Origin: a bacterium
GTDB lineage: Bacteria; Zhuqueibacterota; Zhuqueibacteria; Residuimicrobiales; Residuimicrobiaceae
Direction of reading: 5' to 3'
Assembly: GCA_029565685.1 (NCBI GenBank)
Contig: JAKQNR010000021.1
Span: 310,001 to 374,000, forward strand
DNA length: 64,000 nt
Shown here: positions 26,825 to 35,599 of the stretch, piece by piece
Layout of the letters: each line of letters starts with the position of its first letter
Position numbering within the stretch: position 1 is the stretch's first letter
Program-made: the position numbers and the translations under genes
Notes under the pieces: model-generated
Database searches by the model: none
What the model was told of the DNA's origin: nothing
The model's input: the letters and a program-made list of their open reading frames with translations, nothing else

Positions 26825-27703
26825 ATGGATCGACGTGAATTTTGTAAAACCCTGACCGCCGGCCTGGTTCTGCCCGCCGCCGCTTGGACGGCTGCTCCAG
26901 CGTCCAAGCTGGTAGTGGTCCGCAACGCCTCACCCGCTGAACTGGTGCGCAAAGCGGTGCAAGCACTGGGCGGCATGTCTCAGTTTGTCAAAAAAGGCCA
27001 GACCGTCTTGCTCAAACCGAACATCGGCTGGGACCGGTCGCCCGAACAGGCGGCCAACACCAACCCGGAGGCCGTGGCGGAGGTCGTCAAAATGTGCCTC
27101 GAGGCGGGCGCCAGCTACGTGCGGGTTTTGGACCGCACCTGCAATCAGGCGCAGCGTTGCTACAGCCGCAGCGGCATCGAAAAGGCCGCCGCAGCCGCAG
27201 GCGCGCAAGTCCGTCACATCATCGACAGCCGGTTCAAAGAGGTCCAGCTTCCGCAAGGGGTGTTGCTGAAATCCTGGCCCCTTTATCGCGATGTGCTGGA
27301 GGCCGATGTCTTTATCAACATGCCTGTCGCCAAACACCATTCGATCTCGCAGTACACTCTGGGATTCAAGAACATCATGGGTGTGATGGGCGGCGACCGC
27401 GGCTCCATTCACAACAAATTCATGACTAAAATCGTCGACATCAATTCTGCGGTCAAACCTACGTTGACCATTATCGACGCCTATCGGGTTATGTTGCGCA
27501 ACGGCCCCACCGGCGGCAGCCTGGCGGATGTGGCGGAGAAAAAGACCGTCATCGCCGGCGTCGATCGGGTGGCGGTGGACGCCTATGGCATGACGCTGTT
27601 CGGCGTCAAACCGGAGCAGGTGGAGTATTTGAGACTGGCTTTCGAACGCGGCCTGGGACAACTGGATTTATCCCGCGTTTCCATCGAGGAGATCAACAGC
27701 TGA
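26825..27703 (+). CDS. DUF362-family iron-sulfur-associated protein with Tat-like signal
   Basis: A 292-residue protein. The N terminus MDRREFCKTLTAGLVLPAAAW resembles a twin-arginine signal (RREFCK then a hydrophobic run). The body carries DUF362 landmarks: VLLKPNIGWDRSPEQAANTNPEAV, FINMPVAKHHSISQYTLGFKNIMGVMGG, and VDAYGMTLFG near the end. Members are often next to, or fused to, ferredoxin domains; here a polyferredoxin gene starts one base after the stop. AAGGGA precedes the ATG. The chemistry of DUF362 is poorly defined. Confidence 0.88.
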   Translation: MDRREFCKTLTAGLVLPAAAWTAAPASKLVVVRNASPAELVRKAVQALGGMSQFVKKGQTVLLKPNIGWDRSPEQAANTNPEAVAEVVKMCLEAGASYVRVLDRTCNQAQRCYSRSGIEKAAAAAGAQVRHIIDSRFKEVQLPQGVLLKSWPLYRDVLEADVFINMPVAKHHSISQYTLGFKNIMGVMGGDRGSIHNKFMTKIVDINSAVKPTLTIIDAYRVMLRNGPTGGSLADVAEKKTVIAGVDRVAVDAYGMTLFGVKPEQVEYLRLAFERGLGQLDLSRVSIEEINS

Positions 27704-27704
27704 A

Positions 27705-29246
27705 ATGGCAAACCGCATTCGCAAGCTTTCGCAGATCGTGTTTCTTCTTTTGTTCCTCGGCTTGTTTCTGCACGCACGGTTTCCCTATGAGAGCGGGTGG
27801 CCCTCTGATATTTTTTTGCGCACCAGCCCGCTGGCAGCTCTAACCACGGCTTTATCCGCACGGACCTGGATCGCCTCCATGCTGCCGGCGGTCATTCTTC
27901 TACTGCTCACCATTCCATTGGGACGTTTTTTCTGCGGCTGGATTTGCCCGCTGGGCACGGTGATCGATGGCAGCGATCGCTATCTCCGTCGTCGAAAACC
28001 CGCCGGCCGCGAAAGCGTTCGCTTTCGCTCGTGGAAATTCTTTATCCTGGTCGCTGTGCTCTGTGCAGCGCTCTTTTCCTGGCAGGCGGCCTGGTTTTTC
28101 GATCCGTTGGTCATGCTCACCCGCGTGCTCACGGTGAGCCTTTATCCTGCCATGGCGCTGCTGACCCAGGGCCTTTTTCAGTTCGGTTTTGCCAGCGGCG
28201 TTGCAGAGGAGCAATGGTACTCGCTTTACGCCTGGGCGCAAAACCGGCTGTTGCCGGTTCAGTCCGCCTCGTTTGAACAGAGCATGCCTGTTCTGCTGCT
28301 GTTCATCGCTGTGCTGGCGCTGGGTCTGGTTTCGCGCCGCTTCTGGTGCCGCAACCTCTGTCCGCTGGGCGCCCTGCTGGGGCTTTTTTCTCGCTTTCGC
28401 GTGTTTGGCCGCGATGTGAATCAGGAGTGCACCTCGTGCAGCCTTTGCCAGCGTCGCTGCCGCATGAATGCGATTGAGGATGATTACACCATCACCAACG
28501 CGACGGAGTGCATTCAGTGCGCCGAGTGCGCAACCGTATGCAAACCCCAGGCCATCTCTTACCGGTTCAGCCGGCGCAAAAACCAGGGCCATATTGATCT
28601 GTCGCGCAGACGGTTCATTCAGGCCGCTGCCACGGGCATCGTCGGTCTGGCGGCCACGCGCGTCGGCGCCGGCAACCGGAATGAAACAGGACGGCTGATC
28701 CGGCCGCCGGGCGCTCTGCCGGAAGAGGCTTTTCTCGACCGCTGCATTCGCTGTCAGGCGTGCGTGCGCATATGTTCCTCCACCGGCGCCTGTCTTCAGC
28801 CTGCGCTCACTCAGGGCGGCTGGGAGGGCATCTGGAGTCCCCGGGCGGTGATGAGAACCGGTTATTGCGAATACAACTGTACGCTGTGCGGCGAGATCTG
28901 TCCCACCGGCGCCATCAGCAAGCTGGACCTGGACGCGAAACAGCAGCGCAAAATGGGCACTGCCTATTTCGATAAAAGCCGTTGCATCCCCTGGTATCGC
29001 CTGGAGGATTGTCTGGTCTGCGAAGAGCATTGTCCATTGCCGGAAAAAGCCATCCGCTTCGATGAACGGGAGGTGCGTACGCCGGAGGGGGAAATGCGAA
29101 CGGTGAAATTTCCCTACGTGCGCGAAGATCTTTGCATCGGTTGCGGAATCTGCGAAAACAAGTGTCCGGTCGTCGGCCAAGCCGCGATCTTTGTAACCCC
29201 CGCTGGAGAAGAACGACAGCCGGTGGGAGTTTTTGCCGGCGCTTAA
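27705..29246 (+). CDS. Fused NapH-NapG-like membrane polyferredoxin
   Basis: A 513-residue redox protein. Residues about 1-235 form a NapH-like part with membrane segments and two cytoplasmic CxxxCP motifs (FFCGWICPLGT, FWCRNLCPLGA), followed by ferredoxin motifs (CTSCSLCQRRC, CIQCAECATVC). Near residue 298 an internal RRRFIQAAATG marks where a NapG-like part begins, with further 4Fe-4S motifs (CIRCQACVRIC, CTLCGEIC, CLVCEEHC, CIGCGICENKC). NapGH-type modules pass electrons from quinols to periplasmic reductases. The fusion and its DUF362 partner suggest a two-gene membrane electron-transfer unit; the acceptor is not in the window. Confidence 0.88.
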   Translation: MANRIRKLSQIVFLLLFLGLFLHARFPYESGWPSDIFLRTSPLAALTTALSARTWIASMLPAVILLLLTIPLGRFFCGWICPLGTVIDGSDRYLRRRKPAGRESVRFRSWKFFILVAVLCAALFSWQAAWFFDPLVMLTRVLTVSLYPAMALLTQGLFQFGFASGVAEEQWYSLYAWAQNRLLPVQSASFEQSMPVLLLFIAVLALGLVSRRFWCRNLCPLGALLGLFSRFRVFGRDVNQECTSCSLCQRRCRMNAIEDDYTITNATECIQCAECATVCKPQAISYRFSRRKNQGHIDLSRRRFIQAAATGIVGLAATRVGAGNRNETGRLIRPPGALPEEAFLDRCIRCQACVRICSSTGACLQPALTQGGWEGIWSPRAVMRTGYCEYNCTLCGEICPTGAISKLDLDAKQQRKMGTAYFDKSRCIPWYRLEDCLVCEEHCPLPEKAIRFDEREVRTPEGEMRTVKFPYVREDLCIGCGICENKCPVVGQAAIFVTPAGEERQPVGVFAGA

Positions 29247-29319
29247 AGGCAGCCGGAGTTTTTCCGCCGGCCCGTGGCTGGGACAGCAGGCAGAAGATCC
29301 ACTCAATAGATGGGATCAA

Positions 29320-31065
29320 ATGGGAATCGTCAAGGATTTATCTCTCCACACCCGCGCCGCTCGAATGAGCCTGGCTGCGGTTCGAGACAAATTTTTCCGC
29401 CGCACGTCGACGTCGGGGGATGAGCGTTGGTTCAAGCATTATGATGCGGCCGTGCCCTTTCGGATCGATCTGCCCGATATACCGCTCTATCATTTTCTCG
29501 ATGCAGCCAGCCGGGAGGCTGCAAGCAAGATCGCCATGGTTTACTACAACCGCAAATTCACCTATCGGCGGCTTCACGATCTGTCGCAGCGATTCGCCGC
29601 CGGATTGCATAAATTAGGCGTTCAGCCCGGCGACCGGGTGGCGCTGTGCATGCCCAATATTCCGCAGTATATGATCAGCTACTGGGCGGCGCTCTATGCC
29701 GGCGCCGTGGTCGTGCCCATCGATCCCCTTAACAGCGAACGAGAATTGCTGCACCAGCTGGAGTTGAGCCGCGCCCGTGTGCTGATCGTGCTGGATCGTC
29801 TTTACGGAAGAGTGAGTAAAATCCGCCAACAGACCAGGCTGACCCATGTGGTGGTCGCTTGTTTGGAAACCTATATGCCGCCGTTGCTCAACTGGGCGAT
29901 GCAGGTGCAGAAACAAATGCGACAGACTCTGAACAAGATCAATCGCACGCCCGATACTTTGTTCTTTCGCCAGTTGTTGGCCTATCGGCCGGCAACCGTG
30001 CTGGCGCCCATCCGCACCGCCTTGCCCGCGCTGCTGCTGTTCACCGGCGGTGTGACCGGCACGGCCAAGGCAGCCATGATCAGCCATCGCAATGCAGTGG
30101 CCAACACGCTGCAGGCGCGCGCCTGGATCGGGGATGTACAGGACCGCAGCGAGACTGTGCTGGCCGTGCTGCCCCTTAGCCACAGTTACGGCATGACCGC
30201 CTGCCATCATCTGGCAGTGCAGGCGCAGGCCACGCTGGTGCTGCAGCCGCGCTTCGAATTGAAGCGGGTGGTGCGCGACATTAAAAAGCACCGGGTGACG
30301 CTGTTCCCCGGGGTGCCGACTATGTACAGCTCTGTAGTCCATTATGCCCGCCTCCGGCCCGTCGATCTCTCCTCGGTGCGCGCCTGCATCAGCGGCGGTG
30401 CAGCACTGCCCGTGTCGCTGCAAAGTGAATTCGAGAAATTGACCAAGGGCCATCTAGTGGAGGGCTATGGCCTCACCGAGGCGTCGCCCATCACCCACTG
30501 CAATCCTTTGCACGGCAAACGCAAATTCGGCAGCATCGGCCTGCCGCTGCCCAGCACCGAAGCCCGCATCTGCGACCTGTTCACCCGGCAACCTCTGGGT
30601 CTTCGCCAGATCGGAGAGATCCAGGTGCGCGGCCCGCAGGTCATGGAGGGCTATTGGCAGGCGGAAGAAGAGACTGCACGCGTGCGATCGGCAGATGGTT
30701 GGTTGCTCACCGGCGACATCGGCTATGAGGATGAGGACGGCTTTTTCTACGTCATCGATCGTAAAAAGGATATTATTTTCTGCGGCGGGTACAACATCTA
30801 TCCCAGCGAAGTGGAGGCCGTTCTGCTCGAGCATCCGGCGGTGGCTGAGGCTGCGGTGGTGGGCATGCCGGACGCCCATTACGGCGCGGTGGTCAAGGCG
30901 ATTGTGGTGCCCAAGCCTCGGCAAGCGATCAGTGAAAGCGATCTCCTCGCTTTTTGCACCAACAAACTGGCCAAATATAAAATGCCGAAAAAAATCGTTT
31001 TTCAGCAGGAGCTGCCCAAGACGATTCTCGGCAAGGTTCTCAAATATCAATTAGCCGACGTTTAG
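29320..31065 (+). CDS. AMP-dependent acyl-CoA synthetase (FadD-like)
   Basis: A 581-residue adenylate-forming ligase that would activate a carboxylic acid, probably a fatty acid, to acyl-CoA. Motifs in order: P-loop-like LLFTGGVTGTAKAAMISHRN, GYGLTEASPITH, TGDIGYEDEDGFFYVIDRKKD and PKTILGKVLKYQL with the acyl-transfer lysine. The P-loop has V where S or T is usual and A in place of the P before the lysine. The frame continues upstream into the preceding gene; the ATG at 29320 gives a normal N terminus but its ribosome-binding site is weak. A regulator gene follows 8 bases on. Confidence 0.88.
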   Translation: MGIVKDLSLHTRAARMSLAAVRDKFFRRTSTSGDERWFKHYDAAVPFRIDLPDIPLYHFLDAASREAASKIAMVYYNRKFTYRRLHDLSQRFAAGLHKLGVQPGDRVALCMPNIPQYMISYWAALYAGAVVVPIDPLNSERELLHQLELSRARVLIVLDRLYGRVSKIRQQTRLTHVVVACLETYMPPLLNWAMQVQKQMRQTLNKINRTPDTLFFRQLLAYRPATVLAPIRTALPALLLFTGGVTGTAKAAMISHRNAVANTLQARAWIGDVQDRSETVLAVLPLSHSYGMTACHHLAVQAQATLVLQPRFELKRVVRDIKKHRVTLFPGVPTMYSSVVHYARLRPVDLSSVRACISGGAALPVSLQSEFEKLTKGHLVEGYGLTEASPITHCNPLHGKRKFGSIGLPLPSTEARICDLFTRQPLGLRQIGEIQVRGPQVMEGYWQAEEETARVRSADGWLLTGDIGYEDEDGFFYVIDRKKDIIFCGGYNIYPSEVEAVLLEHPAVAEAAVVGMPDAHYGAVVKAIVVPKPRQAISESDLLAFCTNKLAKYKMPKKIVFQQELPKTILGKVLKYQLADV

Positions 31066-31073
31066 AATCCGAT

Positions 31074-31862
31074 ATGCTAAACGACCTCGTTCAGATTAGC
31101 TATGATCGCCCGGATCTGGTGCGACTGGCGCCGCTGGGTTCGGCGCATGATATCTCTTTGATCCCAGGCATTCTTGCCGCGTTTGATGAGCAGTATCGCA
31201 ACCGCATCCGAGCCTTTATCATCGATCTGGCCCAGCTCGATGAGCTGCCGCCGAGCTTGGTCGTGCTGTTGCTTGAATTGACGGCGCGCGCGCGCCGCCA
31301 CGGCGGAGAGGTTACGCTGGTCAACCTGTCGGGCCGCGCGCGCGATGATTTGACCGGCTTTGATCCCTTGGGCTACCTGCACATCCTGGAGGAGGCCGAC
31401 GCGCCGGAGACGGAACAGGCGGAGGCAGCGCCGCACGCGAACGCCAATGGACGAACGGGCGAGTCGTTGTCGATCCCCAGCCGTCCGGACGTGGTGTACA
31501 AAGCCTGCGATTTTGTCGTCCAGATCGGCCGCCGTCTCGGCTTCTCCGAAAATGAGGTGAACAAGATCAAGCTGGCGGTGTATGAGGCCTGTCTCAATGT
31601 GGTGGAGCACGCCTATCACTCGGATCCGACGAAAAAACTGACTGTGAAGGTCTACGCCTCGCCGCGACAGATCGAAATTCAGGTGATCGATCAGGGGGAC
31701 GGCTTTGAAGCCACCGACGATGACTTTGATGTGATGGCCGCTGCAGCGGCGCGACAGACCGGCGGCATGGGGCTGCACATCATACGACGCTCCATGGACG
31801 CGGTGAGCTATCAACGCAATACCCCGGAAGGGAACAAGCTCATCATGATCAAACGATGTTGA
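31074..31862 (+). CDS. STAS domain fused to anti-sigma-type serine kinase (HATPase)
   Basis: A 262-residue regulator. Residues about 1-110 resemble a STAS (anti-anti-sigma) domain with a LPPSLVVLLLELTARARRHGGEVTLVNLS helix-strand pattern. After a linker, residues about 135-262 are an RsbW/SpoIIAB-type ATPase: N-box NEVNKIKLAVYEACLNVVEHAY, VIDQGDGF and GGMGLHIIRRSMD. In partner-switching systems these two parts are usually separate proteins that regulate a sigma factor. No sigma factor or PP2C phosphatase is near. It may instead regulate or be regulated with the acyl-CoA synthetase gene just upstream. Confidence 0.85.
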   Translation: MLNDLVQISYDRPDLVRLAPLGSAHDISLIPGILAAFDEQYRNRIRAFIIDLAQLDELPPSLVVLLLELTARARRHGGEVTLVNLSGRARDDLTGFDPLGYLHILEEADAPETEQAEAAPHANANGRTGESLSIPSRPDVVYKACDFVVQIGRRLGFSENEVNKIKLAVYEACLNVVEHAYHSDPTKKLTVKVYASPRQIEIQVIDQGDGFEATDDDFDVMAAAAARQTGGMGLHIIRRSMDAVSYQRNTPEGNKLIMIKRC

Positions 31863-31877
31863 GGAACGCCGCCGGCC

Positions 31878-32012
31878 ATGATTCGAATCGTTCGCATCCG
31901 CTCTCGCTGGATCGATAATGGAATTATGGCGTTCGAAAAAAAAGACGGTCGTGCACGGCTGGAGGCGACCGGCGTGGAGCAGACGGCGGATGCGCGGGAA
32001 ACCATCCGGTGA
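31878..32012 (+). CDS. Possible very small protein (44 residues)
   Basis: An ATG 15 bases after the kinase fusion opens a 44-residue frame rich in Arg and charged residues (MIRIVRIRSRWIDNG). No ribosome-binding site or family is evident. It is listed only because the 274-base gap (31863-32136) contains nothing else. Confidence 0.2.
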   Translation: MIRIVRIRSRWIDNGIMAFEKKDGRARLEATGVEQTADARETIR

Positions 32013-32136
32013 TTGGCGCGTTCAAATGGTCGGCGAAGGGAAAGTGGTTTTAGGCAGAGTTCTTTTTAAGAATTGGTGAACCCTTTTGCCCACAACGCTA
32101 TCTAATAAAGAGACGGTTATAGATAGGAGGTATTCG

Positions 32137-32811
32137 ATGTTTACTATGAACGACATGATTTTGTTGTTGCCCGCCCTGATCCTGAGCGTCTATGCACAGT
32201 GGAAAGTGAGCAGCACGTTTAAAAAGATGAGCGAACGCCGGGCTGCTTCCGGTTTGACCGGCGCCCAAGTGGCGCGCATGCTTTTGCAGCGCAACGGCAT
32301 AGACGATGTCAAGGTCGAGACCGTGCCGGGTTCGCTCTCCGATCATTACGATCCGACTCAAAAAGTGCTGCGGCTCTCGGAACCGGTGTACGATTCCAAT
32401 TCGCTGGCTGCTTTGGGCGTGGCGGCGCATGAAACCGGTCACGCCATTCAGCACCACACCGCTTATTCCGCGCTTTCCCTGCGCAGCGCCATTCTGCCGA
32501 TGGCCAACATCGGCTCCAAGCTGGCCATTCCCCTTTTTCTCGGCGGCATGTTGATGCGTATGGATTTTCTCATCACCATCGGCATCGTTTTGTTCATCGG
32601 CGCCGTTGCCTTCACATTGGTCACCTTGCCGGTGGAATTCAACGCCAGCCGGCGCGCCATGGCGCAGTTGACCAGCGGAGGGTTTTTACGCAACGATGAA
32701 ATCCAGGGCGCCAAGAGCGTTCTGGATGCAGCCGCACTGACCTATGTGGCAGCCGCTGCCATGGCGGTGGTGCAATTGATCCGGCTGATCATGATCCGGA
32801 ACCACGAATAA
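32137..32811 (+). CDS. Membrane zinc metallopeptidase (YugP-like)
   Basis: A 224-residue protein with an N-terminal membrane segment, a catalytic H98-E-x-x-H102 in AAHETGHAIQ, and later hydrophobic segments (about 125-165 and 200-220). This is the neutral zinc metallopeptidase 2 family. The downstream VTLPVEFNASRRAMAQL, typical of this family, is present. AGGAGG immediately upstream of ATG 32137 decides the start over an earlier in-frame codon. Natural substrate unknown. Confidence 0.93.
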   Translation: MFTMNDMILLLPALILSVYAQWKVSSTFKKMSERRAASGLTGAQVARMLLQRNGIDDVKVETVPGSLSDHYDPTQKVLRLSEPVYDSNSLAALGVAAHETGHAIQHHTAYSALSLRSAILPMANIGSKLAIPLFLGGMLMRMDFLITIGIVLFIGAVAFTLVTLPVEFNASRRAMAQLTSGGFLRNDEIQGAKSVLDAAALTYVAAAAMAVVQLIRLIMIRNHE

Positions 32812-32816
32812 TGATG

Positions 32817-32850
32817 AACGCCCTCTCTTTTATGAGATGAAGGGGGCGTT
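32817..32850 (+). terminator. Probable terminator after the zinc peptidase gene
   Basis: AACGCCC pairs with GGGCGTT, with inner CTC/GAG pairing; only a short T-run follows. Less certain than the other terminators listed. Confidence 0.5.
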
Positions 32851-32914
32851 TATCGTGCCCATAGCTCTTGCGCGCTGGATTCAATAGCTTTTACTGCAAT
32901 GTTTATGCGAGCAT

Positions 32915-32949
32915 GTCAATTTTTGTCAATTTATGCCAATTTGACAAAA
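32915..32949 (+). promoter_or_regulatory. Phased GTCAAT repeats and inverted repeat upstream of dnaJ
   Basis: GTCAAT at 32915 and 32925 and GCCAAT at 32935 are spaced exactly 10 bases apart. TTTTGTCAA (32921-32929) is the inverted partner of TTGACAAAA (32941-32949). Lying about 70-100 bases upstream of a sigma-54-type promoter, this is where an enhancer-binding activator would be expected to bind. Confidence 0.5.
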
Positions 32950-33015
32950 AGCATCATCCAGTTATAGCTTATTTAACTATTTGTAGATAAAGTGGTTAAT
33001 CTTTGTTCTGCGCTT

Positions 33016-33031
33016 TGGCACAATGATTGCT
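33016..33031 (+). promoter_or_regulatory. Sigma-54-type promoter upstream of dnaJ/cbpA
   Basis: TGGCAC, five bases, TTGCT: a full match to the -24/-12 consensus with the correct 12-base distance from GG to GC. It lies 37 bases upstream of the DnaJ-family start. Confidence 0.75.
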
Positions 33032-33067
33032 TTTTATTGCTCCAATAACAAACAGTAGCGTGCAAGA

Positions 33068-33949
33068 ATGAACAAAGATTATTATAAAATACTAGGGCTT
33101 GATGAAAAGGCTGGGGCGGAAGAGATCAAGAAGGCTTACCGGATTTTGGCAAAAAAACATCATCCGGACGCTCATCCGAACGATAAAAAGGCGGAGGAGC
33201 GGTTTAAAGAGATCTCTGAAGCTTATTCAGTGTTGAGCGATGAAAAGAAGCGGGCGCAGTATGATCAGATGCGCCGGTTGGGTGCTACGGATTTCAGCGG
33301 CTTTGATTATCGTTCACGCGCCGGAGCCGGCGGCCGCGGTTCCTTCAGCTTTGACGATTTTAATTTCAATGATATTTTTTCCCAGTTTTTCAGCCAGACC
33401 CGCGGCGGCGGTTTTTCCGCCATGCCGGAGGAACTGGACCTGCAGGCTGAGATCACGGTGCCGTTTGAAACCGCGCTGCACGGCGGCAAGCAGATGGTGA
33501 CCCTACAGGGGGAAACCAGCAAAAAAATCGCGGTGACGATTCCGGCCGGGATCGAGGACGGCAAACGGATCCGGCTTTCAGGGCAAGGCCGCGTTTCCGC
33601 CGGAGGGCGTCAGCGCGGAGATTTGTTTATCACCATTCACGTTCAACCCCATCCCCGTTTTCGGCGTCAGGGGCTGGATGTGTATTCCACGGCCGAGATC
33701 AACGTGGTGCAGGCTTTGCTGGGCTCCAGCCTGCTTGTGTCTACGGTTTACGGACAAAAGGTGGAGCTGAAAATTCCTGCCGGCACGCAGAACGACAGGC
33801 TGTTCAAGCTGAGAGGTTTGGGCATCAAGACCGAGCGAGCCACAGGGGATTTTTATGTTTCGGTTCGTGTCCACATACCGGCGGTGACTTTGGAGGCGGC
33901 AAAACAGACGCTGAAGAAATTCGCCGCGCAAATGGGTTTGGATTATTAA
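33068..33949 (+). CDS. DnaJ-family cochaperone without zinc finger (CbpA-like)
   Basis: A 293-residue type II J-protein. The J domain (about 1-70) has HPD at 32-34. A Gly/Phe-rich linker (about 80-120, with [16 protein letters not shown]) follows, then two C-terminal beta domains of DnaJ type without the CxxCxGxG zinc repeats. It would stimulate DnaK ATPase and hand over clients. It starts a proteostasis cluster with htrA, then dnaK and clpB further on, and has a sigma-54-type promoter. Confidence 0.93.
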   Translation: MNKDYYKILGLDEKAGAEEIKKAYRILAKKHHPDAHPNDKKAEERFKEISEAYSVLSDEKKRAQYDQMRRLGATDFSGFDYRSRAGAGGRGSFSFDDFNFNDIFSQFFSQTRGGGFSAMPEELDLQAEITVPFETALHGGKQMVTLQGETSKKIAVTIPAGIEDGKRIRLSGQGRVSAGGRQRGDLFITIHVQPHPRFRRQGLDVYSTAEINVVQALLGSSLLVSTVYGQKVELKIPAGTQNDRLFKLRGLGIKTERATGDFYVSVRVHIPAVTLEAAKQTLKKFAAQMGLDY

Positions 33950-34025
33950 CGCGGAACCTGATCGCTTTTATTTCGTTCAACCTCCGTTCCCTTTAACGAA
34001 CGGATAGATACTGAAAGGATAGGTT

Positions 34026-35525
34026 ATGAAAGGCAGAAAAAATATTGTGCTTCTTTTTCTGGGCGTGTTCATCGGCATGACCGCCATGTTGGTGTTGTCG
34101 GCCAATTTCAGCGGTTTGGTGGGAGAGGTTGCCGCCAATCGCAACCCGGTGGCGCTGGGCGCTAATGCGCCTATACCGGAGGAACTGGAAGGGCTGCAGA
34201 ATTTGAGCAAGGCGTTCGTCCAGGTCGCCCAGATCGCCAATCCGGCGGTAGTGACCATCAACAGCACTCAAACCGTTAAACAGCCCAGCCATCCGTTTTT
34301 GAATGATCCCTTTTTCCGTCAGTTCTTTGATATTCCGGAGGGCAGCCAGGAACGGGTCATGCGCGGTCTGGGATCGGGCGTGATCGTGAATCCGGATGGC
34401 TATATCCTCACCAACAATCATGTGATCAGCGATGCGGATGAGATCACGGTCACCATCGACCGTAAAGAGTATGAAGCCAAGGTCGTCGGCAAGGATCCAG
34501 GCAGCGATGTGGCGGTGATCAAGATCGACAAGAGCGGATTGCCGACCGTCAACCTGGGCGATTCGGACAAACTGCAGGTCGGCGAATGGGTGATGGCCAT
34601 CGGCAATCCCTTTTCCGATGAGCTGCAGAACACCGTAACCGCCGGCATCGTCAGCGCCAAAGGACGCTCTCTGTCCGGTCTGGGCAGCGGCACGCGGCTG
34701 ACCTACCAAGATTTCATTCAGACCGATGCGGCCATCAATCCAGGCAACAGCGGCGGTGCTCTGGTCAATCTGCGCGGCGAACTGGTGGGCATCAACACGG
34801 CGATCGTCGGACAGGCGAATGTCGGCATCGGTTTTGCCATTCCGATCAATCTGGCCAAGAACATCATGGAACAGCTCATCAGCAAAGGCAAAGTCACCCG
34901 CGGTTGGCTGGGCGTCTACGTGCAATCGCTGGATGAGGACATGGCCAAGGCCATGGGACTGAGCCGAGTCACCGGTGCGCTGGTGCAAAAAGTGGTCGAA
35001 GATGGACCTGCGGAAAAAGCCGGTCTGGAAAAAGACGACATCATCCTCAAGATCAACAACACCGAAATCGCCGGCTCTGAACAGCTGACCAATTTTGTCG
35101 CCGGCATGGCGCCGGGCGCCAGCATCGACATGGTGGTCTGGCGCAATCAGAAAGAGAAAAAACTGTCGGTCAAATTGGGCGAACGTCCCAGTGAGGGCGA
35201 AACAGAGGCCGCCGTAACCGGCGAAGACCATGCGCAGCAACTGGGCATCACCGTGCAAGAACTGACCGATCAGTTGGCGGAACGACTCGGCGCCCAGAAT
35301 GTGAGCGGCGTGGTGGTCAGCCGCGTTGCACCCAATTCACCGGCGGACCGCAAAGGCATCGAGCGCGGCGACATCATCACCTCGGTCAACAACAAGCCGG
35401 TCAAATCCGTCCGCGACTATAACACGGCGGTGAAAGGACTGAAGGAGGACGACGTCGTCCTGCTGCGCATCTTCCGCGACGACAACAGCTATCTGCGCGC
35501 CCTGCGCGTGCCGAAAAAGAAATAA
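34026..35525 (+). CDS. degP: Periplasmic serine protease/chaperone of the HtrA/Do family
   Basis: A 499-residue HtrA protein. A signal or anchor segment (about 7-28) precedes a trypsin-like domain with the triad H132 (LTNNHVIS), D161 (GSDVAVI) and S242 (NPGNSGGAL). Two PDZ domains follow (about 285-380 and 415-495). It degrades or refolds damaged envelope proteins. It lies 76 bases after the DnaJ-family gene, with a GAAAGGA upstream; the two may share the sigma-54-type promoter. Confidence 0.95.
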   Translation: MKGRKNIVLLFLGVFIGMTAMLVLSANFSGLVGEVAANRNPVALGANAPIPEELEGLQNLSKAFVQVAQIANPAVVTINSTQTVKQPSHPFLNDPFFRQFFDIPEGSQERVMRGLGSGVIVNPDGYILTNNHVISDADEITVTIDRKEYEAKVVGKDPGSDVAVIKIDKSGLPTVNLGDSDKLQVGEWVMAIGNPFSDELQNTVTAGIVSAKGRSLSGLGSGTRLTYQDFIQTDAAINPGNSGGALVNLRGELVGINTAIVGQANVGIGFAIPINLAKNIMEQLISKGKVTRGWLGVYVQSLDEDMAKAMGLSRVTGALVQKVVEDGPAEKAGLEKDDIILKINNTEIAGSEQLTNFVAGMAPGASIDMVVWRNQKEKKLSVKLGERPSEGETEAAVTGEDHAQQLGITVQELTDQLAERLGAQNVSGVVVSRVAPNSPADRKGIERGDIITSVNNKPVKSVRDYNTAVKGLKEDDVVLLRIFRDDNSYLRALRVPKKK

Positions 35526-35537
35526 CGCTGCAAAGCC

Positions 35538-35570
35538 CCCGGCCGGAATGCAATACCGGCCGGGATTTTT
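35538..35570 (+). terminator. Intrinsic terminator after htrA
   Basis: A 9-bp stem CCCGGCCGG/CCGGCCGGG with a nine-base loop, followed by ATTTTT. Confidence 0.85.
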
Positions 35571-35599
35571 GGGTTTGTGCAAAGGAAAGAGGATAGGAT

